Source: Bacteroides sp.
GTDB lineage: Bacteria; Bacteroidota; Bacteroidia; Bacteroidales; Bacteroidaceae
NCBI GenBank assembly: GCA_030151635.1
Contig: JASLDF010000090.1
Coordinates: forward strand, 1 to 19,659
Reading direction: 5' to 3'
DNA length: 19,659 bases
The position numbers and the translations under genes are program-made. This document shows, one piece after another, positions 7,368 through 14,841 of this stretch; the first letter of the stretch is position 1; every line of letters begins with the position of its first letter. The notes under the pieces were generated by a model. The model worked only from the letters and a program-made list of their open reading frames with translations, was not told the origin of the DNA and did not search any database.

Positions 7368-7967
7368 ATGATCGAATATGTTAGAGGTGAATTAGCCGAA
7401 TTAACTCCTACTATGGCAGTCGTTGATTGTGGTGGAGTAGGGTATGGACTGAGTATCTCTTTAATTACCTACTCGGCTCTTCAAGGAAAAACCGAATGTA
7501 AGTTATTTGTGCACGAAGCAATTCGTGATGATGCCTTTCAACTCTTTGGTTTTATAAACAAAGAAGAAAGAGAATTGTTTTTAATGTTAAATTCAGTTTC
7601 TGGCATTGGTGGAAACACAGCTAGAATGATTTTATCAGCCTTTTCTCCAGCAGAACTTGCAGACGCAATTGGAAGTGAAAATGTAAAGCTACTTCAATCT
7701 GTTAAAGGTATTGGTAAAAAAACGGCAGAACGAATTATCGTCGAGTTAAAAGATAAAATGAAATCCACGACTATACTTGAAGGCGGTGCTGTAACTTCGG
7801 TTCAAAAAGCTGCCGAAAATATGGAAGTCTATGAATCGGCTGTATCTGCTTTGACAATGTTGGGCTTTGCTCCTCTTCCTACACAAAAGGCTGTAAAGGC
7901 TATTTTAAAAGATAATTCAAATTTAACTGTAGAGCAAGTCATAAAACACGCTTTACAAAGCCTATAA
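7368..7967 (+). CDS. ruvA: Holliday junction branch migration complex subunit RuvA
   Basis: RuvA tetramers bind four-way DNA junctions and load the RuvB motor for branch migration during recombinational repair. The 199-residue length is typical. The N-terminal OB-fold domain occupies about 1-63, beginning MIEYVRGEL. Tandem helix-hairpin-helix motifs follow at 77-85 (VSGIGGNTA) and 112-123 (VKGIGKKTAERI). After a flexible linker (about 133-152) comes the RuvB-binding domain III, about 153-199, with LTMLGF at 162-167. It is the first gene of a compact unit: the next gene begins 13 bp downstream. Neither ruvB nor ruvC is in the window. Confidence 0.97.
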   Translation: MIEYVRGELAELTPTMAVVDCGGVGYGLSISLITYSALQGKTECKLFVHEAIRDDAFQLFGFINKEERELFLMLNSVSGIGGNTARMILSAFSPAELADAIGSENVKLLQSVKGIGKKTAERIIVELKDKMKSTTILEGGAVTSVQKAAENMEVYESAVSALTMLGFAPLPTQKAVKAILKDNSNLTVEQVIKHALQSL

Positions 7968-7980
7968 TATATCAATAAGA

Positions 7981-8982
7981 ATGATTCAAAAGGATTCAAA
8001 AATATTTATGCAAGAGTGGCTAGATTTACACACTTATCAACGGAATAACTCCGATGACCAGTGGTATTTAAACTTAGCTACTAAATTGCTTACTGTAATC
8101 AACGAGATAGAAAGTTTAAATCATCTTAGTGCCTTTTTGAAAAAAACATTGGCATTATCTTTGGCTGTTTATCTAGAAGATGCAGTTTCTGAAGGTGGAG
8201 GTTGGAATCGTTTCAAAGCAGAATTTATTCGCTTGTATGACAAACAACTTCCTTTTTATATGCTTGATGCAACATACATCGTAGATGAAATTAATGTAGA
8301 TGATGTGCAGTTCATTCTTTGGAGTGTGTTATCATTAAATGAAGATGCAGAGGGCAATATTGAATTTGTGAATCCGCTGGAGTTGGATTTATTGATGGCT
8401 TCGGATACGCTATATGGTGTATTGGATGGTGTCTTTGAGGAAGCTCCTGTAACTGAAGCTAAATCGGTTGATTGGATTATGGATTTGGATCAATTGAAAC
8501 GAAAACCTAAAGCCTTACCAACTTTCGATTTGAAAGATTGCAAGTCGGACAGCTCACGTAAGTTTTTGACGTATACAAATGGTGATCCATTGCAATTTTT
8601 TGCTACTTACGAAGAGATGAAAAAATTCTTTATTGATGTTTTAGAGTGGGAGAATAAACCAGATGCTTTAATGCCAGAGATGGAAGTGTTTACTAACTTT
8701 ATTCTTTTTGCTAATTCAAAAGGTTTGTTGTTGGCACCAGAAGCAGCACCTTACTTTGACTCTCCTAAGAACTCTTTGTATAACGAAGTCAAAGCAATTG
8801 ATGAAGGTTACCTTCTTTTCTGTGAAGAAGGAAATTGTCCATACGATTTACTAAAGTATGGTATGGCAGAGGGAATGTTGAATCACATTGAACTTCCTGT
8901 TCCTAATGGTCGGTTATTATTTATAGAAAACCAAGATTTTATTTCACGTTGGTTCTTGGGCGAATATTACGAAGGAGATTAA
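7981..8982 (+). CDS. Uncharacterised cytoplasmic protein, probably DUF3843 family
   Basis: The 333-residue product resembles, from memory, the Bacteroidota-restricted DUF3843 family; the N-terminal FMQEWLDLHTYQ, the region around FKAEFIRLYDKQLPFY and the following INVDDVQFILW are what suggest it. It has no signal peptide or membrane segment, is acidic and mostly helical in appearance, and has no catalytic motif that I can recognise. The function is unknown. It begins 13 bp after ruvA and only 3 bp separate its stop codon from the next small ORF, so the three are probably cotranscribed. That context would fit a DNA-related or nucleoid-related role, but this is guilt by association only. Confidence 0.7.
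   Translation: MIQKDSKIFMQEWLDLHTYQRNNSDDQWYLNLATKLLTVINEIESLNHLSAFLKKTLALSLAVYLEDAVSEGGGWNRFKAEFIRLYDKQLPFYMLDATYIVDEINVDDVQFILWSVLSLNEDAEGNIEFVNPLELDLLMASDTLYGVLDGVFEEAPVTEAKSVDWIMDLDQLKRKPKALPTFDLKDCKSDSSRKFLTYTNGDPLQFFATYEEMKKFFIDVLEWENKPDALMPEMEVFTNFILFANSKGLLLAPEAAPYFDSPKNSLYNEVKAIDEGYLLFCEEGNCPYDLLKYGMAEGMLNHIELPVPNGRLLFIENQDFISRWFLGEYYEGD
8972..8977 (+). promoter_or_regulatory. Shine-Dalgarno sequence of the small basic ORF
   Basis: AAGGAG sits 8 nt before the ATG at 8986, within the final codons of the preceding gene. A strong Shine-Dalgarno at ideal spacing is uncommon in this phylum and supports the small ORF as translated, although GAA GGA GAT codons could produce it by chance. 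Confidence 0.45.
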
Positions 8983-8985
8983 ATT

Positions 8986-9111
8986 ATGAAGACTGCAGAT
9001 AAGTCTAAACCAACACCGAAAAAAAATCCTGCGAAAAAGGCTTCGGGAAAGAGAGTTGGTAAATCAAAAGCTTCTAAAGCAAATAATCAGCTAAATAGAA
9101 GAGTAAAATAA
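8986..9111 (+). CDS. Small lysine-rich basic protein (41 aa)
   Basis: Function unknown. The ORF starts with ATG 3 bp after the stop codon of the preceding gene and ends with tandem TAA codons, directly followed by a strong terminator, so it exactly fills the end of the transcription unit. The 41-residue product has 12 lysines and 3 arginines against one aspartate, with repeated K-A-S, K-K and P-K elements and no hydrophobic core. It is probably disordered and nucleic-acid-binding in character, like the tails of histone-H1-like proteins or some ribosome-associated small proteins. A good Shine-Dalgarno sequence precedes it. The chance of a spurious ORF is real given its length, but position, composition and translation signal all agree. 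Confidence 0.6.
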   Translation: MKTADKSKPTPKKNPAKKASGKRVGKSKASKANNQLNRRVK

Positions 9112-9112
9112 T

Positions 9113-9150
9113 AAAAGCGATTGTATCTAGGCAGATGCAATCGCTTTTTT
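9113..9150. terminator. Terminator of the ruvA unit, probably bidirectional
   Basis: AGCGATTGTATCT (9116-9128) pairs with AGATGCAATCGCT (9133-9145), a 13-bp stem with one wobble and a 4-nt loop, followed by six T in total counting the stem end. The left flank is A-rich, so the minus strand also gets a U-rich tail and the lipoprotein gene ending at 9172 may use it. Confidence 0.88.
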
Positions 9151-9171
9151 GTATGGTGTGTAGGTTGTTAT

Positions 9172-10020
9172 TTATTTTACTTGTGATTCTTGATTATTAT
9201 AAGCTTCGATTCTTGAATCAATGAACTTCAGCTTCTTGTTTGCATCTGCTTTTAGAACCTTTAGTTCTTGAATGGATTCAAGCACTCGAGACAGAGAGGC
9301 TATTTGAACAGCAGCATCAATATCTACTTGAGATAATCGGTATTTGTATGTCTTCTCTCCTAGATAAGTTACGTAAAGTGGTGTGCTTGCATTATTCACA
9401 ATAAAATCAATAACATCTCCATCTTCTTTTCCAAGAATAAAATCTTGACGCTCGGTCACCATGCCCAAGTGCTTGCTTTCGTATAAATTGTCTGCAGGCA
9501 TCGTTTCGGCAAATGTTGAACTGTTTGTAGCAATCTTAACTACGTTGTGTTTGATAGGGAAGCTTCCATAATAGTATGAAGTCATTACCATTTTACCTCT
9601 TTCATCCGTAGTAAAGCGAAGGTAAGCACGTGTGTTGTTTTTTTCGATTGTTTGGGTGTTTGTATAATACGTACCTAATTCTTGATACTCTTCGTTTTTA
9701 TCCAATTTAAATTGATTTTTTTTTAAAATCTCTTCTAAAGATTCAATTCTCGAAGCCAAAACACTGTCAATAAATTGGAGTCCTTTCAGCTGTTCTTCTT
9801 TTTCTACTGTCAGCATTAGCTGTATTCCTGCTTTTCTAGTATCAAAAGCCTTCGGATATTGCGATTTTATACTATCAATTTGTAGCTTTGCAATGGAATA
9901 TTTACCTTCTTGCAAAGAAAGTCTAGCAGCATCAAGATATTTCATCGCTTTCTGATCTTCAGAAGGGCCGCATGCTGTTAAAAAACATATAAATGTTAAA
10001 AGATAAATCAATCTACTCAT
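9172..10020 (-). CDS. Lipoprotein with TPR-like and coiled-coil regions
   Basis: This 282-residue protein has a lipoprotein signal peptide with lipobox LTAC and lipidated Cys17. The residues after it, GPSEDQ, include acidic residues, and Bacteroidota surface-export signals lie at this place and are acid-rich, so surface exposure is possible but not shown. Residues about 24-75 form an amphipathic helix pair resembling a tetratricopeptide unit (ALKYLDAAR-like at 25-32, then GKYSIAKLQIDSI). A coiled coil follows at about 85-105, a beta-rich middle domain at about 115-230, and a C-terminal coiled coil at about 240-275. The specific function is not recognised. It is transcribed divergently from cca, with its own promoter, and ends at the shared terminator. 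Confidence 0.7.
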   Translation of the reverse strand: MSRLIYLLTFICFLTACGPSEDQKAMKYLDAARLSLQEGKYSIAKLQIDSIKSQYPKAFDTRKAGIQLMLTVEKEEQLKGLQFIDSVLASRIESLEEILKKNQFKLDKNEEYQELGTYYTNTQTIEKNNTRAYLRFTTDERGKMVMTSYYYGSFPIKHNVVKIATNSSTFAETMPADNLYESKHLGMVTERQDFILGKEDGDVIDFIVNNASTPLYVTYLGEKTYKYRLSQVDIDAAVQIASLSRVLESIQELKVLKADANKKLKFIDSRIEAYNNQESQVK

Positions 10021-10043
10021 ATCATTGTTTTTATTGTGTTAAG

Positions 10044-10051
10044 CAAAAATA
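10044..10051 (-). promoter_or_regulatory. Bacteroidota -7 promoter element for the lipoprotein gene
   Basis: Minus-strand TATTTTTG is a full TAnnTTTG match 23 bases upstream of the lipoprotein start at 10020. Confidence 0.5.
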
Positions 10052-10071
10052 CAAATAATATCAGTTTTTTG

Positions 10072-10079
10072 TACCTTTG
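10072..10079 (+). promoter_or_regulatory. Bacteroidota -7 promoter element for cca
   Basis: TACCTTTG fully matches the consensus and ends 25 bases before the ATG at 10105. A T-run with a TTG lies just upstream. It lies inside the longer reading frame that begins with GTG at 10036 and so argues for the downstream start. Confidence 0.6.
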
Positions 10080-10104
10080 CAATCCAAAACTTAAAAAAGA
10101 TAAG

Positions 10105-11538
10105 ATGAAAGAATTAACGAGAGACGAATTAATTAAGAATTTTGATAGTCCTATTTTTCATCAGATATCAAATGTAGCAGACACTTTAGGTGTTGATTGC
10201 TATGTTGTAGGTGGTTATGTACGAGATCTTTTTTTAGAACGCCCATCGACAGACATTGATGTTGTTGTTGTTGGAAGCGGAATCAAAATAGCTGAGGCAT
10301 TGGCTTCTAAACTAGGTAAAGGAGCACATTTGTCTGTTTTCAAGAACTTCGGAACAGCACAAGTTAAATATCACGGAATGGAAGTCGAATTTGTTGGTGC
10401 TCGAAAAGAGTCATACCAGCGAGATTCAAGAAAACCCATTGTAGAGGATGGTACGTTGGAGGACGACCAGGATAGACGTGATTTTACGATTAATGCAATG
10501 GCCGTTTGTTTGAATGCGAAACGATTTGGTGAACTTGTTGATCCGTTCAATGGCATTCAAGATTTAAAAGATGGAATTATACGTACCCCACTTGATCCTG
10601 ATGTAACATTTAGTGATGACCCCTTGAGAATGATGCGTTGCATACGTTTTGCTACGCAATTAAATTTCTTTATTGACGATGATACATTCGCATCTTTAGA
10701 ACGAAATAAAGATCGTATTGAGATTATTTCGAAAGAGCGTATTGCCGATGAATTGAATAAAATTATATTATCGCCAATTCCTTCGAAGGGGTTCATAGAT
10801 TTAGATCGTTGTGGATTGTTACCCTATATTTTCCCTGAGTTTGTGGCGTTACAAGGAATTGAAAGTAGGAATGGAAGAGCACACAAAGATAACTTTTACC
10901 ATACGTTAGAGGTGTTAGACAACATCGCTAAAGCTACAGATAACTTGTGGCTACGTTGGTCGGCTATTTTGCATGATATTGCAAAGCCTGTGACCAAACG
11001 CTGGGATGCGAAAGCAGGTTGGACTTTTCACAATCATAATTTCATTGGTGCTAAAATGGTGCCTTCCATTTTTAGAAGGATGAAGTTACCTATGAATGAG
11101 AAAATGAAATACGTTCAACAGTTGGTTTCACTGCATATGCGTCCAATCGTTATTGCCGATGATGATGTGACGGATTCTGCTGTTCGTAGGCTTTTGTTTG
11201 AAGCTGCCGATGAGGTAGATGATTTAATGACTCTTTGTGAGGCAGACATAACATCTAAAAATGTGGTTCGTAAGCAACGTTTCTTAAATAATTTTGCACT
11301 GGTTCGAGAGAAGTTGAAAACGATTGAAGAAAAAGATCGTGTTCGTAACTTCCAACCACCAATTAGTGGAGAGGAAATTATGGAAATGTTTGGCCTACCA
11401 CCATCTCAAGAAGTTGGTGCTCTGAAAAGTGCTATAAAAGATGCGATTCTTGATGGTGTTATTGAGAATAATTACGATGATGCGTATAAATTCTTAATGG
11501 AGAAGGCTAAAAGTAAAGGCATAACGTTAAAGAAATAG
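10105..11538 (+). CDS. cca: CCA tRNA nucleotidyltransferase with HD domain
   Basis: This cytoplasmic enzyme adds or repairs the 3'-terminal CCA of tRNAs. The 477-residue product has the class II polymerase-beta fold: VVGGYVRDL (34-42) and metal-binding D50 and D52 in STDIDVVVVG, then RRDFTINAMAV from residue 124, the conserved ribose and base-recognition motif. An RNA-binding helical segment covers roughly 170-250. A C-terminal HD phosphohydrolase domain follows, with H266, then H290-D291 in LHDIAKP. Frames extend upstream to a GTG at 10036, but I chose the ATG at 10105 because a consensus promoter lies at 10072-10079 and the MKELTRDEL start suits the family. The HD domain may give 2',3'-cyclic phosphatase or phosphodiesterase activity, as in E. 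coli Cca; whether it is active here is inferred. Confidence 0.92.
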   Translation: MKELTRDELIKNFDSPIFHQISNVADTLGVDCYVVGGYVRDLFLERPSTDIDVVVVGSGIKIAEALASKLGKGAHLSVFKNFGTAQVKYHGMEVEFVGARKESYQRDSRKPIVEDGTLEDDQDRRDFTINAMAVCLNAKRFGELVDPFNGIQDLKDGIIRTPLDPDVTFSDDPLRMMRCIRFATQLNFFIDDDTFASLERNKDRIEIISKERIADELNKIILSPIPSKGFIDLDRCGLLPYIFPEFVALQGIESRNGRAHKDNFYHTLEVLDNIAKATDNLWLRWSAILHDIAKPVTKRWDAKAGWTFHNHNFIGAKMVPSIFRRMKLPMNEKMKYVQQLVSLHMRPIVIADDDVTDSAVRRLLFEAADEVDDLMTLCEADITSKNVVRKQRFLNNFALVREKLKTIEEKDRVRNFQPPISGEEIMEMFGLPPSQEVGALKSAIKDAILDGVIENNYDDAYKFLMEKAKSKGITLKK

Positions 11539-11560
11539 AAGCGTAGTACGTTAAATACAT

Positions 11561-11600
11561 AAGGGGATAAATGCATAACTATGTATTTATCCCTTTTTTT
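11561..11600 (+). terminator. Rho-independent terminator of cca
   Basis: GGGATAAATGCAT (11564-11576) pairs with ATGTATTTATCCC (11581-11593), a 13-bp stem with one wobble and a 4-nt loop, followed by seven T. It lies about 25 bases after the cca stop. Confidence 0.88.
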
Positions 11601-11656
11601 ATTCACAATTGTGGTGCATATTGTTTCTCACTGAGAAGAGAGAGGTTTCTTAGTAA

Positions 11657-11693
11657 GATAACTCAGTCTTCTTTGAAAGAAGACTGAGTTATC
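11657..11693. repeat. Perfect 18-bp inverted repeat without a U-tract
   Basis: GATAACTCAGTCTTCTTT (11657-11674) is the exact reverse complement of 11676-11693, with a single G between. As RNA it would form a 17-bp hairpin with a tight loop. Neither side has a T or A run, so it does not look like an intrinsic terminator. It sits between the cca terminator and the nagB terminator; its role is unknown. Confidence 0.8.
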
Positions 11694-11729
11694 ATAGGGT
11701 GGAACATAAATGTGTATATTTATAGGTGT

Positions 11730-11763
11730 AAAAAAGCCCAACAAGATTAATCTTGTTGGGCTT
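11730..11763 (-). terminator. Rho-independent terminator of nagB
   Basis: Positions 11734-11763 form a perfect 30-nt palindrome (arms of AAGCCCAACAAGATT). On the minus strand it is followed by six U residues, giving a strong terminator 26 bases after the nagB stop. A smaller hairpin GAAGTTAA / TTAACTTC (11770-11788) lies between the stop codon and this stem. Confidence 0.88.
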
Positions 11764-11788
11764 CCAATTGAAGTTAAAAATTAACTTC

Positions 11789-12604
11789 TTATTTTTTCAA
11801 AAGAGATTTTGGATCTAGGTGGTCTGCTTCAATATCTTTGAAGTAGCGGTAAGTTCCAACTCTTAAGTCTTCTGTAGCAGCATCATCGCAAATGATTAGG
11901 CCTTTTTCGTGCATTTGTAGCGCGCTAATTGTCCACATTTGGTTAATGCTACCTTCTACAGCGTGGTAAAGAGCACGTGATTTGTTGTGACCATTAACAA
12001 TAATCATAACTTCTTTAGCAGCAAGGATAGTTCCTACACCAACAGTAATTGAAGTTTTAGGTACTTTGTTTTGATCGTTATCAAAGAAACGAGAGTTTGC
12101 AATGATTGTATCTTTAGTTAATGTCTTTTGACGAGTGCGTGATGAAAGTGAAGAACCTGGCTCATTGAATGCAATGTGTCCATCAGGTCCGATACCACCC
12201 ATAAATAAATCAACGCCACCATATGAAGCCATTTTTTCTTCGTAGCGTGCACATTCTGCATCAAGGTCTTTAGCCATACCATCCAATAGGTTTGTGTTCT
12301 CAGCTTTGATGTTAATGTGACCAAAGAAATTTTCCCACATAAAGTTGAAATAACTTTGTTTGTGTTCTTTTGGTAGGCCTACGTATTCGTCCATGTTGAA
12401 AGTAACAACGTTTTCGAATGATACTAAACCTTTTTTATACAGTTCGATTAGGTTTTTGTACATACCCAATGGAGTTGAACCTGTAGGGCAACCTAAAACG
12501 AAAGGTTTTTCGGCTGTTGGGTTTGCTTTGTTAATTTTAGCAGCTACATAGTGAGCAGCCCAAAGTGATACAGCATCATAATCTGGTTGAATAATAAGTC
12601 TCAT
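11789..12604 (-). CDS. nagB: Glucosamine-6-phosphate deaminase
   Basis: NagB converts glucosamine 6-phosphate to fructose 6-phosphate and ammonia in the cytoplasm, the entry of amino sugars into glycolysis. The 271-residue protein aligns without gaps to the E. coli catalytic numbering: D72 in FNMDEYVGL, and D141, H143 and E148 in GPDGHIAFNEPGSS. The phosphate-binding GCPTGSTPLGMY is at 38-49. The start MRLIIQ is the conserved N-terminus. It lies 41 bp downstream of the flavodiiron gene on the same strand with no full consensus promoter between them, so it may be partly cotranscribed. No other amino-sugar gene (nagA, nagE) is in the window, and the protein is a single deaminase domain without the C-terminal extension of long NagB forms. 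Confidence 0.97.
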   Translation of the reverse strand: MRLIIQPDYDAVSLWAAHYVAAKINKANPTAEKPFVLGCPTGSTPLGMYKNLIELYKKGLVSFENVVTFNMDEYVGLPKEHKQSYFNFMWENFFGHINIKAENTNLLDGMAKDLDAECARYEEKMASYGGVDLFMGGIGPDGHIAFNEPGSSLSSRTRQKTLTKDTIIANSRFFDNDQNKVPKTSITVGVGTILAAKEVMIIVNGHNKSRALYHAVEGSINQMWTISALQMHEKGLIICDDAATEDLRVGTYRYFKDIEADHLDPKSLLKK

Positions 12605-12645
12605 GTAAATTATATTAAATTGTAAATTAATAGAGTAATCAAAAA

Positions 12646-13851
12646 TTATTTACGGTCTTTTTTAAGACGTTCTGCCATCGATTTTCCTAATAGCAAACAT
12701 TGCTCTTCTGTAATGTCTTTCATTGCATGACGCATGTCTACGGGATCGGCAACAAGTTCGAACTTGCTTTTTGTTACAAAATCTGCAAGACGTTTAACAG
12801 CTACACTAGCCCAACTAGAAGATCCAAAGTAACCCAAGTAACGATTTTTCATATCTCTCAATAGAATGTCTGATAGAATAGCTTCAATTCTTGGGTATAG
12901 CTGTCCATTGTAAGTTGGACTACCAATAATTAGCCCTTTATATTTAAAGACATCTGCAATGATGTATGAAGGGTCTGATTTGTTGGCGTTGTGAATAATG
13001 ATTTTCTTAATGCCTTGTTCAGAAAGCTCTGAAGCAATCGCTTCGGCCATAAGTTGTGTGTTACCATACATTGTACCGTAAATAATAACAACACCTTCTT
13101 TTCCGTTGTACAAGCTCAAATCGTTGTAGGTAGAAACTACACGTTCAATATTAGCAGGGTCTGTCCAAACAGGTCCGTGCGTAGATGCAATGGTATTGAT
13201 CTTTACATTTTCCAATTTGCCCAATGCTTTTTGTACTGGTCCGCCATATTTACCCACAATATTTGAGTAGTATCTAACCATTTCGTCCCAATAATGAGAA
13301 ACATCGATTTTAGTATCTAAGAAAGATCCATCAAGTGCTCCGAAAGTACCGAATGCATCTCCCGAAAATAACATACCGTCAATTTCATCGTAGGTCATCA
13401 TCGTTTCTGGCCAGTGAACCATTGGAGTCATGTAAAAATGAAGTTTGTGTTTTCCTATTGCTAAGAAATCTCCATCTCCAACTAGGTATTGTTGTCCGGT
13501 AACACCATAAAAACCTTCAATCATATTGAAGGTTTGTTTGTTTCCGACAATGATTATATCTGGGTAATATTGTTTTATTAATTTGATTGAACCCGAATGA
13601 TCAGGCTCCATATGATTAATAATAAGGTAGTTTATTGGACGATCGCCAATAATGTTTCTTATTTTTTGATGAAAGATTTCAAAATAGCATACTTCAACAG
13701 TATCTACTAGGGTAACCATTTCATCATCGATCAAATATGAGTTATATGATACACCATTAGGCAGAGGCCATAATCCTTCAAAAAGTGGTTTTTCACGGTC
13801 GTTTACACCTACATAGTGTACATTTCCTTTAATTAGAGTGTTCTGCTTCAT
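12646..13851 (-). CDS. Flavodiiron protein, A-type flavoprotein (O2/NO reductase)
   Basis: The 401-residue protein has the class A flavodiiron layout. A metallo-beta-lactamase-like domain comes first, with a complete diiron ligand set: H80, E82, D84 (HMEPDH at 80-85), H146, D165 and H225. A flavodoxin domain follows from about 254, with the FMN-phosphate loop YGTMYGNT at 258-265. Such proteins reduce O2 to water or NO to N2O and protect anaerobes against oxygen or nitrosative stress. There is no fused rubredoxin or NAD(P)H reductase domain, so an external electron donor is needed, and none is encoded here. A consensus promoter lies just upstream. Often annotated FprA; O2 versus NO preference cannot be read from the sequence. 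Confidence 0.93.
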   Translation of the reverse strand: MKQNTLIKGNVHYVGVNDREKPLFEGLWPLPNGVSYNSYLIDDEMVTLVDTVEVCYFEIFHQKIRNIIGDRPINYLIINHMEPDHSGSIKLIKQYYPDIIIVGNKQTFNMIEGFYGVTGQQYLVGDGDFLAIGKHKLHFYMTPMVHWPETMMTYDEIDGMLFSGDAFGTFGALDGSFLDTKIDVSHYWDEMVRYYSNIVGKYGGPVQKALGKLENVKINTIASTHGPVWTDPANIERVVSTYNDLSLYNGKEGVVIIYGTMYGNTQLMAEAIASELSEQGIKKIIIHNANKSDPSYIIADVFKYKGLIIGSPTYNGQLYPRIEAILSDILLRDMKNRYLGYFGSSSWASVAVKRLADFVTKSKFELVADPVDMRHAMKDITEEQCLLLGKSMAERLKKDRK

Positions 13852-13874
13852 TTTTATTTAACTTCAATTGATAA

Positions 13875-13882
13875 CAAAAGTA
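13875..13882 (-). promoter_or_regulatory. Bacteroidota -7 promoter element for the flavodiiron gene
   Basis: Minus-strand TACTTTTG is a full consensus match 23 bases upstream of the start at 13851, within the 41-bp gap after the radical SAM gene. This gives the flavodiiron gene, and possibly nagB, independent transcription. Confidence 0.5.
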
Positions 13883-13892
13883 ACTTTTTATT

Positions 13893-14822
13893 TTAGATTT
13901 TGAAAAGCTTACCTTGATAAGCTCCTAATTCTTTCATACGTTTCGTAACAAGGTTTGTAAATTCATAGTTTTTTAAGCCCCAAAAAGGTGTAACAATTAA
14001 CTCTTTGGGCGATTGAGAAATAAATCGCTCTACGGCAACTTCAGGATTTAAATGCTGAAGGTACTCCACTACAATATCGCAATAATCTTCGACATTAAAG
14101 AAATGAAAGTCTTCGGGTTTTTCTCGAAACTCTTTCGCCATCTTCGTGCCTTTGATAATTTGAAGTTGATGAAGTTTGATAGATGTGAGCGGAAGTTTTG
14201 CTATGGTATCTGCTTGTTTTATAATTTCTTCTTTTTGTTCTCCAGGAAGTCCCAAAATAACGTGTGCTCCCGTAGGAATATTTCTAGCAACTGTTCTATT
14301 GATTGCATCAACACTCTCTTCGAACGTGTGTCCACGGTTAATGCGTTCAAGTGTTTGGTTGTTTGTTGACTCAATACCATATTCAACAAAAACATGAGTC
14401 GTTTTATTTAGTTCCTGAAGATAGTCTAATAGTTCGTTGGGCATACAGTCTGGGCGTGTACCAATTACTAGGCCTACAACACTGGGTACTTTAAGAGCCT
14501 CTTCATACTTCTTTTTTAGCTCACTAAGCTCATCGTATGTGTTGGTATAAGCTTGAAAATAGGCTAAGTATTTCATTGCAGGGTATTTGTGAGCAAAGAA
14601 GTCTTTTCCCTCTTCTAATTGAGTGTGAATGCTCTTATCAGTTTTACAATAAGAAGGATTAAATGTTTGGTTATTGCAATAGGTGCAACCTCCATGCCCT
14701 TTGCTACCATCTCGGTTCGGGCAAGTGAAACCTGCATTCAAGGATATTTTTTGCACCTTGAATGGAAATATAGTTTTTAAATATTCGGGATATGTCCGAT
14801 ATAAATGTTCTGTTTGACTCAT
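13893..14822 (-). CDS. Radical SAM protein, YhcC/TIGR01212 family
   Basis: This 309-residue protein contains C34, C46 and C49 in the segment FTCPNRDGSKGHGGCTYC, the iron-sulfur cluster motif of the YhcC (TIGR01212) branch of radical SAM enzymes, related to Elp3-like proteins. GTRPDCMPNELLDYL (141-155), FVEYGIES (about 165-172) and GAHVILGLPGE (about 199-209) are the expected barrel segments. The reaction of the family is not firmly established. The N-terminus SLNAGFTCPNRDG and the C-terminal LITKRM-like helix are conserved. It is the first gene on the minus-strand side, with a strong promoter match upstream, followed by the flavodiiron gene after 41 bp. Its oxygen-sensitive cluster makes the neighbouring oxygen-scavenging enzyme a plausible but unproven functional partner. 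Confidence 0.9.
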   Translation of the reverse strand: MSQTEHLYRTYPEYLKTIFPFKVQKISLNAGFTCPNRDGSKGHGGCTYCNNQTFNPSYCKTDKSIHTQLEEGKDFFAHKYPAMKYLAYFQAYTNTYDELSELKKKYEEALKVPSVVGLVIGTRPDCMPNELLDYLQELNKTTHVFVEYGIESTNNQTLERINRGHTFEESVDAINRTVARNIPTGAHVILGLPGEQKEEIIKQADTIAKLPLTSIKLHQLQIIKGTKMAKEFREKPEDFHFFNVEDYCDIVVEYLQHLNPEVAVERFISQSPKELIVTPFWGLKNYEFTNLVTKRMKELGAYQGKLFKI

Positions 14823-14841
14823 TATAAATTCTTCTTATTTA

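Noticed and set aside
10036..10104. Longer start of the CCA enzyme at a GTG codon, adding 23 residues
   Set aside because: The extension contains the consensus promoter TACCTTTG at 10072-10079, reads like intergenic sequence, and the ATG at 10105 gives the expected N-terminus.
14052..14369. 105-codon open frame on the plus strand inside the radical SAM gene
   Set aside because: It is the antisense of a well-conserved enzyme, with low-complexity phenylalanine and cysteine content typical of a shadow frame.
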